Below, piece after piece: positions 17,255 through 26,596 of a stretch of 37,394 nt of DNA. The stretch spans positions 1 through 37,394 of the forward strand of contig JBOHRW010000100.1 of the NCBI GenBank assembly GCA_050732935.1. The letters run 5' to 3'. How positions within the stretch are numbered: position 1 is the stretch's first letter; every line of letters begins with the position of its first letter. Source of the DNA: DASRVA01 sp050732935 (lineage in GTDB: Bacteria; Gemmatimonadota; Gemmatimonadetes; JACCXV01; JAHWKZ01). The position numbers were made by a program, and so were the translations under genes. The notes beneath the pieces are model-generated. The model worked only from the letters and a program-made list of their open reading frames with translations, searched no databases and was not told the DNA's origin.

Positions 17255-17270
17255 GTGCATTCGAATGCAC
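17255..17270. promoter_or_regulatory. 16-bp perfect palindrome upstream of ctaA (candidate operator)
   Basis: GTGCATTCGAATGCAC is fully self-complementary. A good minus-strand -35 (TTGACG, 17279-17274) lies directly upstream, so the palindrome would occupy the -35/-10 spacer of the ctaA promoter. The -10 is poor, which suits an activator-dependent promoter. The regulator is unknown. The rest of 17165-17322 holds nothing else I can identify. Confidence 0.5.
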
Positions 17271-17322
17271 GACCGTCAACGACGAACCTCAGAGGTCGCC
17301 GGACCCCCTCCCCGCTGGCGAA

Positions 17323-18186
17323 CTATCCCGTCACGTGGACATTGCCGCCGTCGACCGACAGCACCGCCCCGTTGACGAACGACGCCTCCTCGGACGCCAG
17401 GAAGGCGACCGCCGCGCCGATCTCCTCGGGCTCCCCCATGCGCCCGGCGGGAATCCGCGCCCCAACCGACTCGAGCACGCGCGCCTTCGTGGTCTCCTGC
17501 GCCTCGGCGATCGAGGCGGCCAGACCGTCCCCCGCGGTCCAGCTCGGCGAGAGGGTAGGACCCGGACAGACAGCGTTGACGGTGATTCCCTCCTTCGCGT
17601 AGCCGTCGGCGAGGACCATCGTGAGCGCCTGGAGCGCGGCCTTGGTCGGGGCGTAATGGGGCCAGCGGGCCGAAGGGCGGATCCCCGCGCTCGAGGAGAC
17701 GTTCACGATCCTGCCCCATCGCCGCTCACGCATCCCCGGGAGCACCCGGCGCGTGCAACGAACGGCGCTCATCACGTTGAGCTCCCAGAGATGCATCCAT
17801 TCCTCGTCGGGGACATCGAGAAAATCGGCCATCCGCCCCGCGCCCACGTTGTTGACGAGGATCTCGATCGCTTCGCCGTCGGCGGTGAGCCGATCGAAGA
17901 GGGCTTCGATCTGGCCGGCATCGGCGAAGTCACAGATCTCGATGCGAGGCTCGGGACCGGCGTCCGCGACCGCGCGGGCCGCCGCCTCCAGGTCCTCGCC
18001 GCCGCGCGAAGTCAGCACAACCCGCGCACCCGCTCTCGCCAGCGCGATCGCCGTGGCGCGGCCGATCCCCCGGCTCGAGCCGGTGACTAGGGCTCGGCGG
18101 TCCAAGCTCTTTCTCGGGACACCGGCGTCAGCTGCGTCCTGCGCCTGGCGGATGCAGTCTTGGCTTGGAACTCGGTGCGGTTTCAT
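17323..18186 (-). CDS. short-chain dehydrogenase/reductase (SDR)
   Basis: A classical SDR. Seen: cofactor motif TGSSRGIGRATA, NNVGAG (variant of NNAG), catalytic Ser in NVSSSAG, catalytic pair in HYAPTKAALQ, VCPGPTLSP after it, and C-terminal GRMGEPEEIGAAVAFLASEEASFVNGAVLSVDGG. TSRGG at the end of beta-2 suggests NADP(H). It is close to 3-oxoacyl-ACP reductase-like SDRs of unassigned substrate. The ATG start at 18186 gives 287 residues but overlaps the upstream gene by 59 bp and adds a 28-residue non-conserved head. A TTG at 18105 (MDRRALVTGSSRG) is a credible alternative. Same direction as ctaA, 158 bp before it. Confidence 0.88.
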   Translation of the reverse strand: MKPHRVPSQDCIRQAQDAADAGVPRKSLDRRALVTGSSRGIGRATAIALARAGARVVLTSRGGEDLEAAARAVADAGPEPRIEICDFADAGQIEALFDRLTADGEAIEILVNNVGAGRMADFLDVPDEEWMHLWELNVMSAVRCTRRVLPGMRERRWGRIVNVSSSAGIRPSARWPHYAPTKAALQALTMVLADGYAKEGITVNAVCPGPTLSPSWTAGDGLAASIAEAQETTKARVLESVGARIPAGRMGEPEEIGAAVAFLASEEASFVNGAVLSVDGGNVHVTG

Positions 18187-18844
18187 CGCTACGTCCCGGA
18201 AATCCGGGAGAGGCCGCTATTGCATGAAAGCATGTTCGAATCAGGTAACCGCTCCAAGTCACGATTCCGAGTATTTTGAATCCATCCTCAAAGAAGATGC
18301 GCCAGGGTGATTCCCACAGAGTGTGAAAAGCGTCGACAAGAATCGACGAGCCAAAGAATACGGATGCTAGAAACAACAATGCATACTCAGAGCGCAGGAT
18401 GACTGCTCGAAACTTCACGACATACCACAGGCAGACCAATCCATAGCCAAGATATATGGGCTTGTCGCGCAATCCCAGATAGCGATATGCGAGCTCGTCA
18501 TGGAACAGAAAGAAATCATCGAGCGCCAGCCACAAGGTGATCACGCCTGACCACAGGAAGAATTTGGCCAGATCTCCGTCGTCATGCCTGCGTTTCGAGA
18601 CTGAATGGCTGAAAAAACAGACGATGGCGGCACCCGACCACACCAGCACGCCAAGATTGGATTGCATCCCGGTGAGAGGATGCCCCCCCCACGTGATGGC
18701 TGGATCACGTGAGAAAAAACTGAGTGGGACGCCCGCGGACTGGCTTATCCATGCCGTGAGCGCCAGAAAAAGGAGCGCTGGACCGTAGATTATGGCAAGC
18801 ACCCGGTAGGGCGATCGAATCGGCGTGGCCGGCATACCCTTCAT
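18128..18844 (-). CDS. multi-pass membrane protein of unknown function, AT-richer than neighbours
   Basis: A 238-residue protein with about six hydrophobic helices. Acidic and His residues cluster at helix ends: LWLALDDFFLFHDELAYRYLG, then VDAFHTLWE and FEDGFKILGIV. This DD-FH-DE pattern and the EDG-K-GI ending recall a widespread uncharacterised membrane family, but I cannot name it. The ATG at 18844 is preceded by AGGAAG at good spacing; the frame is open to a TTG at 18865. GC content and codon use (many ATA, AGA, AAT) are clearly unlike the very GC-rich genes on both sides, suggesting recent acquisition. It lies between actF and an SDR; no functional link is evident. Confidence 0.65.
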   Translation of the reverse strand: MKGMPATPIRSPYRVLAIIYGPALLFLALTAWISQSAGVPLSFFSRDPAITWGGHPLTGMQSNLGVLVWSGAAIVCFFSHSVSKRRHDDGDLAKFFLWSGVITLWLALDDFFLFHDELAYRYLGLRDKPIYLGYGLVCLWYVVKFRAVILRSEYALLFLASVFFGSSILVDAFHTLWESPWRIFFEDGFKILGIVTWSGYLIRTCFHAIAASPGFPGRSDETAPSSKPRLHPPGAGRS

Positions 18845-18900
18845 ACTCTTCCTATGGTCCGGCAAGTTCCGGTCCCCGGGACAATGGTGCCCTTTTCAGT

Positions 18901-20196
18901 TCAGTGGTGATGCGGCTCGGTGAGCTCGGCCAGCTTCTCCGCCTCGGGGTCGAGAGGCAGTCCGGCCGCGATGGCGACCGCCGGGAAGGCGGCCAGGAAG
19001 GCGAGGACGCAAAGCGAAAAGATGCCAAACACACCCGCTGCCACCAGCGCCTCGATCCAGCCGAAGGCAATGTGGTCGGGGAAGACGCTGGGGGCGATCA
19101 GCACGAAGTGCAGGAGCCAGATCCCGATCAGGCTGACGAGGGAGAACCCGGTCAGGAGCGACGGCGTCCGCTTGGGCCTGACCCCCAGGAGCCCGAGGAA
19201 CGGCACCAGGAAGACGGCGGCCAGCACGATCGTGGCCACCGGCTGATAGGCCTCCCACAGTCGCAACTTGACGAAGTGCGTCTCCTCGGGCAGGCGGCCG
19301 TACCAGATCACCAGGTACTGGGCGAAGAACAGATACGTCCAGAAGATCGTGAACGCGAACAGCATCTTGCCGATGTCGTGCAGGGACCGTGGATCGACGG
19401 CCTCCGCCAGCGACCGGTAGCCACGCACCAGGCACGCCAGGATCGCGGTGGCGGCGATCGCGGCCAGGTAGTGCGTCATGAAGATCCAGGCGCCGAACAG
19501 GGTCGAGAACCAGTGCGGATCGATCGACATGAGCCAGTCCCAGGCCCAAAACGTCCACAGGATGGCGTACGCGACGATCAGGACGGGACCGAGCCGTGAC
19601 CGCGTGCGGTGCGAGCGCTCGACCTCCTCGTCGAGGCCACGCCAGCCCGTACTGAGCCGGCCGTAGAGCCCCCGCCGCCAGCCGGCGACCCGTTCCCGCA
19701 GCTGCCCCAGATCGGGACGCAGCGACCAGTAGACGTAGGTCAGCGCCAGGCCGTACAGGATCGCCATCACGGCCGCCTGGCGGACGATGAAGAACGGCTT
19801 GTTGAGGTACGCCTCCTTGACCGGGATCGGGTTCGCGATCCACGAGTAGACGTGGTCGAGCCCGAAGAAGAGGACGATGCCCAGCGCGAACGAGACGGGC
19901 AAAAACGCCGCCAGGGCCTCGCCGAAGCGGCGCAGCGGGCGTATCCACTGTCCGTTGGACACGGCGGCCGAGGCCGCCAGGATCGGGCCGCCGATCGCGA
20001 CCCCGCTCCAGAACGCCCAGTTCCAGACGAGCGCCGTCCAGGCCCGCGCCGGGTCGATCCCGATTCCGGCCACGAAGCCGGCAACCCCGGCCAGCGTGAG
20101 GAGGACGGCCAGCAGGTAGAAGGGCCGCGCCGGCCCCTCGGCCATGCGGTCGAGGAGATCCTGGAGGTCGAGGCGCCGGCCGCCGTGGACCGTCAT
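18901..20196 (-). CDS. actF: alternative complex III subunit ActF (quinol:cytochrome c oxidoreductase membrane subunit)
   Basis: A 431-residue NrfD-like integral membrane protein with about ten helices, starting MTVHGGRRLDLQDLLDRM. Typical ActF stretches are WNWAFWSGVAIGGPILAA, GLDHVYSWIANPI, WTFWAWDWLMSIDPHWFSTLFGAWIF and AYQPVATIV. In ACIII this subunit pairs with ActC in the membrane, binds no cofactor and is thought to take part in quinol chemistry or charge movement. The frame extends upstream, but that part is a shadow of actE. The ATG at 20196 overlaps the actE stop by 4 bp (ATGA). The C-terminus ends in His-His-His. Last gene of the act operon. Confidence 0.93.
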   Translation of the reverse strand: MTVHGGRRLDLQDLLDRMAEGPARPFYLLAVLLTLAGVAGFVAGIGIDPARAWTALVWNWAFWSGVAIGGPILAASAAVSNGQWIRPLRRFGEALAAFLPVSFALGIVLFFGLDHVYSWIANPIPVKEAYLNKPFFIVRQAAVMAILYGLALTYVYWSLRPDLGQLRERVAGWRRGLYGRLSTGWRGLDEEVERSHRTRSRLGPVLIVAYAILWTFWAWDWLMSIDPHWFSTLFGAWIFMTHYLAAIAATAILACLVRGYRSLAEAVDPRSLHDIGKMLFAFTIFWTYLFFAQYLVIWYGRLPEETHFVKLRLWEAYQPVATIVLAAVFLVPFLGLLGVRPKRTPSLLTGFSLVSLIGIWLLHFVLIAPSVFPDHIAFGWIEALVAAGVFGIFSLCVLAFLAAFPAVAIAAGLPLDPEAEKLAELTEPHHH

Positions 20197-20801
20197 GGCG
20201 CCGCGGCTCCCGTGTCGGCCGCGGTGGAGCTCGCCGGGGTCGTGTCGGCGCCGGCCGCGCCGGTCGGGGTCGTGTCGGCGGACGCCGGTGTCCCGGACCC
20301 GAACGTCATCGAGCGCAGGTAGTTCACGATATCCCAGCGGTGGGTCTGCGGGATCCGGTTGTAGGCGGGCATGAGCCCGCGCCCGTTCGTGATCAGCGCG
20401 AAGAGGTAGGCGTCCGAGAATCGGACCGCGCCCGCGACGGGCGGGATGGCCGGGAACTTGTCCGAGATCGGCCCCTGGCCCATCCCATCCTCCCCGTGGC
20501 AGACGGCGCAGAAGGTGACGTACCAGGCCCTTCCCCTCTCCCGCGAGGCGTCGTCCGCCGGCACGGGGTTCGACAGCATGCCCTCGACGGACGTCAGGTC
20601 GAAATCCGGCAGCCCGTCCAGCGGCACCGCGTGCTCGGGGGGCGGCAGCGGCGCCATCTCGTGGGGCTGGATCGCGTCGGTCCGGCTCATCGTGCTGAAC
20701 CACTCACAGCCCGGGATCGCCAGCCCGCCCACGAAAAGGGCGATCACGGGGGCCCTCGCGAAGCGGGTCGCGGCGGTCCACAGCGTCCTAGGAAAGGGCA
20801 T
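20193..20801 (-). CDS. actE: alternative complex III subunit ActE (monoheme cytochrome c lipoprotein)
   Basis: A 202-residue protein. The N-terminal hydrophobic stretch ends in a lipobox-like LAIPGC (C32), so it is probably membrane-anchored on the periplasmic side. One CXXCH heme site (CAVCH, about residue 97) and a distal Met in GLMPAYNRIP define a class I cytochrome c. It passes electrons from ActB/ActA to a soluble cytochrome or oxidase. The last 30 residues are a low-complexity Ala/Asp/Thr tail (SADTTPTG, ADTTPASS), resembling a linker inside ActB of the same operon. It overlaps actD by 14 bp upstream and actF by 4 bp downstream. Confidence 0.92.
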   Translation of the reverse strand: MPFPRTLWTAATRFARAPVIALFVGGLAIPGCEWFSTMSRTDAIQPHEMAPLPPPEHAVPLDGLPDFDLTSVEGMLSNPVPADDASRERGRAWYVTFCAVCHGEDGMGQGPISDKFPAIPPVAGAVRFSDAYLFALITNGRGLMPAYNRIPQTHRWDIVNYLRSMTFGSGTPASADTTPTGAAGADTTPASSTAADTGAAAP

Positions 20802-21311
20802 CGATCGCCTCGGAGCCGGTTCTGTCCAGCACCCCCTCCGCCTTGCTGAGCCCGCTTTCGTCCGCGGAGCGGACCACGACGCCGAACAGATCCTCGGAGA
20901 ACCGCGGGTGGTAGCCGACCTGTCGGCCCAACGCCGGAATCCGGCTGAACGTCAGCACGCCGGCCAGGGTGAAGAGACCGCCCAGCAGCACGGTCAGCTC
21001 GAACATGATCACCACCGTCACCGGGAACGACGAGATCGGCTTCCCGCCGACGTGCAGCGGCCATGCGAAGAACGTCCAGTAGGTGAGGGCGAAGCCGACG
21101 ATGCACCCCAGGATCCCCCCGATCAGGGTCAACTTCCTGACCGGGCTGGTGGGTCGGTCGATCGCTTCCTCGAGATGCGGCGTCGGGATCGGGGAGTACA
21201 CCGTGATCTCGTCCGAAGAGAACCCCTCCCTCTCGAGCGCGTTCACCGCGTCGGCCACGTCATCGACGCTCAGGAACACGCCCCGGACGCCGCCCTCGAT
21301 CCGCTCCGTCG

Positions 21312-21315
<4 letters not shown>
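20788..21315 (-). CDS. actD: alternative complex III subunit ActD (DUF3341)
   Basis: A 175-residue protein starting MTTERIEGGVRGVFLSVDDVADAV. A ferredoxin-like soluble domain (REGFSSDEITVYSPIPTPHLEEAI) is followed by two helices (KLTLIGGILGCIVGFALTYWTFFAWP and VVIMFELTVLLGGLFTLAGVL), then RFSEDLFGVVV. This is the DUF3341/ActD layout; ActD peripherally supports the ActC-ActF membrane core. WPLHVGGKPISSFP is a family hallmark. The ATG at 21315 overlaps the actC stop by 4 bp. The open frame upstream is a shadow of actC. Confidence 0.93.
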
Positions 21316-22720
<1,405 letters not shown>

Positions 22721-22721
<1 letters not shown>

Positions 22722-25700
22722 CAGCTCCCGCCGACCTCGGCCTCGACCGGGGCCGGTCGGGCCTGGTCCGCGAAGCCGGAGCTCCCGTCGGGCATCCGCT
22801 CGTTGACCTGCTTCAGGTAGAAGTTCGCCGGGCGCGTGTTCAGCTCGCCGAGCACGCTGTACGCGAGCGTCCCGCGGGAGAGGCGGCCGGCCCGGCTCTC
22901 GGGGTCCTTCAGGTTCCCGAACACGATCGCGTCGGTGGGGCAGGTCTGCTGGCAGGCGGTCTGGAAATAGCCGTCGGGGACCACGGCGTCAGGCCCCTCC
23001 TCTTTGATCGCGATTTTGGCGGCGTTGATCCGCTGGACGCAGTACGTGCACTTCTCCATGACGCCCTTCTCGCGCCGCGTCACGTCGGGATTGAGGCTCC
23101 AGTTGAGCGGCTCGGGCCACTCGTAGGTGAACCAGTTGAAGTAGCGCACCTTGTACGGGCAGTTGTTGGAGCAGTAGCGGGTGCCCACGCACCGGTTGTA
23201 GACCTGGACGTTCAATCCGTCCGGATTGTGGTAGGTGGCGAAGACCGGGCACACGGGCTCACAGGGCGCTGCGCCGCAGTGCTGGCAGAGCATGGGAAGG
23301 TGACGGGTCTCGAGCCCGCCGTCCGGCTTCTCCTCGAAGAACCGCTCGATCCTGAGCCAGGTCATCTGCCGGCTTCGCGCCACCCGCTCCGGGCCGACCC
23401 AGGGCACGTTGTTCTCGGCCTGGCAGGCGGTGACGCAGGCCCCGCAGCCCGTGCACGCGTCGAGGCTGATCGCCATGCCCCAGCGGTACGGGCTCTCCGG
23501 AGAAGCGTCCTGCGTTGCCCGTTCGACGGTCAGCACCTCGCCGTGACCCGCGGCGTGATCGGCGGCATGACCGGCGGCCCCACTCAGCGCCTCGGCCATC
23601 GGGATCGCCCGTGCGATCTCTCGGTCGTGCTGGTCAGAAGTCTCCTGCTGGCGCAGCGGCGGCACCCAGGCCCCCGTCGGGGTCAGGCTCACCCGCACGC
23701 TCTGGTACACGAAGCCGCCGCCGTGACGCTCGGAGGTCGGCGGAAGGATCTCGACCGGGTTGGCCCCGCGGCCGCCCGCGTAGCGCCCCATGCGTGTATG
23801 CCCGCGCCCGAGCGGCATCGCCACCGTGTCCTGGCGAACCCCGGGGTAGAGCAGGACCGGCGCCTGCAGCGTCCCGTAGGGCGATTCGATCTCGACCATG
23901 TCGCCGTCCTTCAGCCCGCGCTCCTCGGCGACGTCCGGATGGATCTCGACCCAGGTCTGCCAGCAGCTCGAGGTGACCGGGTCGGCCAGCTCCTGGAGCC
24001 ACGGCCGGTTGGCCAGGCGCCCGTCGTACATGGCGATGTGCGGATAGACCTGGAGGTAGAAGGCATCGCCCTCGGCCGGCCCCTCGAACTCGGCCGGCTC
24101 GAAGGCCACCGGCTCGACCTGCGCTTCGGCGGGCGCCTCGGCTCCGGGCTCGTCCAGCGCCGTCTCCGGCCCGGCTGCGACCGATCCGACCGGTCGGGCC
24201 GCAGTGATCACGGCGCTGGCCGCTCCCGTCCAGATGCCGCCTCGTTTCAGGGTCTCGGCCCACGCCGCCGCGGTCGGAGCCCGATCGCTCCACGCGGCGC
24301 GCAGGTAGTCGTACCACGTCGCGGCATCGAGCGAGGCCGCGGGAGACGCCCCCGTCGGCGCGGCGGGCGTCGCTCCCGCCTGGGCCGTCGTGTCGGCCGC
24401 CGCTGCCTGGGCCGTCGTGTCGGCCGCCGCTGCTGTCCCCCGCACGCGCCGCCAGGTCTCTAGCAAGAGGTCCGGCGTCGAGCGGGTGTTGAACACCGGC
24501 TGCATAGCGGGCTGGACCAGGCTCGCGATCCCCTCCTCCGGCACCCAGTCCCCCCACGATTCGAGCGGCGTGTGATCCGGCAACAGGAGGTTGCACCAGG
24601 AGGCGGTTTCGTCGAAGACCGGGCTGAACGACACGCGGAGCGCCGCCTGTCGAAGCGACTCGGCGAAGCCCAGCCCGGGTGGCAGGGAATAGACGGGATT
24701 CGTGTCGCCGAAGAGGATCGTGCTGACCCGCCCCGCCTTGAGCTCGGCGGTCAGGTCCCCGATCGATTCATACGAGCGCTCCACGCCGCCGGTGACCGGG
24801 GTGGTGAGCCGCAGCGTGTCGCCGACCGCCCCGCCGGCCTGGTTGAGAAGGTTGACGGCGACAGCGGCGGCCGTGGCCTGCCGATGGGCGGTGGCCACCC
24901 CTCCCGGGAGGGCCAGGCTCCGTCGGATCCGGAACAGCCGGGCGAGCCGCTCGATGGTCTCGGCTGGAACGCCGGTCGCCTCGGCGGCACGGTCGGGCGT
25001 CCACCCGGCCGCCTCCGCGCCGGCTCCCAGCACGTTGGCCATGGCCAGCGCCACCAGATGCTCGGTGCCGGGTCGAGCGGAGACCCATTCGTCCGCGTTC
25101 GACGCTGTCATCGAGAGCCGGGGCTCGACAGCCACGACGAGGCCCGGCGACCCTGACTCTCCGGCACCGGCATCGCGCACGGCGTGCATGGCCGCCCACT
25201 CCCGGCCATAGCGCACCGGCGAGATCCAGGTCTCCAGGTAATCGGCCCCGAACGAGACCACCAGGTCGGCGCCCTCGAGGTCGTAGGTCGGGATGGCGGC
25301 CTCTCCGAAGACACGCCGGTTGGCCTCGAGGATGGCCTCGTGGGCGAACGGCTCGTAGACGACCCAGCGCGCCCCGACCGTCCGCGCCCACTCCTCGTAC
25401 AGGCGCGCGCGCGTCCCGGTCTGAAGACCGGTCAGGAGGACCACCGAGCCCGGCTCCGAGCGCCCCTCGACGAGTCGCTCGGCCAGGGCCTCCACCGCGT
25501 CGTCCCAACCGACATCGAGGTAGCGGCCATCAGCGAGGCGCTTGGGTCCCTTGATGCGATCCGGGTCGTAGAGGTTCTGGTGGGCCGCCTGTCCCCGGGC
25601 GCACAGCTTGCCCCGGTTGACCGGGCTCTCCGGGTTGCCCTCGAGCTTGATGACGCGCCCCTCGGTGGTCTTCACGTGCACCCCGCATCCGGCCGGACAT

Positions 25701-25867
25701 TCCCGGCAGGTCGAGGCGTACCACGTCGGCACCCCGGGGGTCACGTCGTCCGGCGGGACCAGATACGGAACGAGGGTCTGGGGACCGATCTTCTGGTCGC
25801 AGGCGGTCATCGCGCCCGCGCCCGTGATCCCCACCAGCTTCAGGAAGTCCCTTCGTTCCATCCCCAT
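22721..25867 (-). CDS. actB: alternative complex III subunit ActB (molybdopterin-oxidoreductase-like domain fused to iron-sulfur domain)
   Basis: A 1048-residue fusion. The N-terminus ERRDFLKLVGITGAGAMTA is a Tat signal of the twin-Arg type. The first ~780 residues resemble CISM molybdoenzymes, with STCRECPAGCG and GKLCARGQ retained; in characterised ACIII this domain carries no molybdenum cofactor, so whether its Cys residues bind a cluster is uncertain. The C-terminal domain is an NrfC/PsrB-like ferredoxin with SLDACTGCGACVTACQ, CQHCGAAPCEPVCP, NRCVGTRYCSNNCPY, KCTYCVQR and CQQTCP, enough for four clusters. It links ActC to the hemes. I prefer ATG 25867, preceded by GAGAAGG; ATG 25903 would overlap actA. 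An ADTTAQ repeat linker lies near residues 479-500. Confidence 0.94.
24379..24432. repeat. two tandem 27-bp repeats in actB
   Basis: Two identical, adjacent 27-bp units (24379-24405 and 24406-24432), starting CCTGGGCCGTCGTGTCGGCC, encode the low-complexity linker AAAADTTAQAAAADTTAQ inside ActB. In-frame duplication, likely by slippage. Similar GTCGTGTCGGCG units occur at the 3' end of actE. Confidence 0.9.
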
Positions 25868-25883
25868 GGACCTTCTCTTCACC

Positions 25884-26414
25884 TCAAAAGTGACAGGTCG
25901 CACAGTCGTCGGGCGCTCCCCGGTCCCGATGACAGTTGACGCACCAACCCATGGTCAGCGGGGTCACCCTCTCCACTTGCACCATGTTCGCCACGTCGCC
26001 ATGGCACGTCGCGCAGGTCACACCCGCCCGGATGTGCGGCTGGTGCGTGAACTGCACGAACTCCGGAACGCTGTAGACGCGCTGCCAGGGGATCGAGGTG
26101 GAGTCGCTCCAGAACTCCATCAGCTTCTGGATCTCCTCCTGGAACTCCGGGCTCGTCCCCTGCACGAACCGGTGACAGCCCATGCAGGTCCCCACGGCCG
26201 GGATGCCGGCCTCCTCGGATACGTTCGACGAGTAATGGCAATAGGCGCAGGGGATCTGGTTGTCCCCGGCGTGCACGGTGTGCATGAAGGCGATCGGCTG
26301 CTCGGGAGAGGAATCCTGGGTGGTAGCCGAGCGAACGTCGCCGCAGGCGGAGGCGACGACGAGGAAGGCGGCAGGAAGGATGGCGGCCCGGAATCCGTTC
26401 GCGGCAGCCCGCAT
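25884..26414 (-). CDS. actA: alternative complex III subunit ActA (pentaheme cytochrome c)
   Basis: A 176-residue exported cytochrome. The N-terminal hydrophobic segment ends in VVASACG, a plausible lipobox. Five CXXCH sites are visible: CAYCH, CMGCH, CATCH, CVNCH and CATCH, the last four residues from the C-terminus. This matches the five c-type hemes of ActA. FMHTVHAGDNQIPCAYCHYS and FTHQPHIRAGVTCATCH give nearby His ligands. It forms the periplasmic heme wire from the ActB clusters toward ActE and the electron acceptor. First gene of the operon, 16 bp before the actB ATG; a sigma-70-like promoter lies about 100 bp upstream. Confidence 0.94.
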   Translation of the reverse strand: MRAAANGFRAAILPAAFLVVASACGDVRSATTQDSSPEQPIAFMHTVHAGDNQIPCAYCHYSSNVSEEAGIPAVGTCMGCHRFVQGTSPEFQEEIQKLMEFWSDSTSIPWQRVYSVPEFVQFTHQPHIRAGVTCATCHGDVANMVQVERVTPLTMGWCVNCHRDRGAPDDCATCHF

Positions 26415-26512
26415 GCACTCCCCGTGTAGGGGTACCGAGAGCGATGTCGAGTCGATGCTGGCGGAGTGCTCGCTCCGTAGGAGGCCCGGACTCCGCGGGC
26501 GAAAGCGCCGGG

Positions 26513-26541
26513 AAATATGAATCTAGAGCAGCGAAAGTCAA
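26513..26541 (-). promoter_or_regulatory. sigma-70-type promoter of the act operon
   Basis: Minus-strand -35 TTGACT (26541-26536) and -10 ATATTT (26518-26513) are 17 bp apart; CATATT at 16 bp is the alternative. It is the only AT-rich patch in the 182-bp gap before actA and gives a leader of about 95 nt. Confidence 0.55.
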
Positions 26542-26596
26542 GCGTTGGCGGAACCGAAGACGATCGGGTCGATGACGAGCCCGACCCGCGCTCCGG

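Noticed and set aside
18195..18212. Short inverted repeat TCCCGGA-AA-TCCGGGA
   Set aside because: It lies inside the coding region of the membrane protein and has no terminator features.
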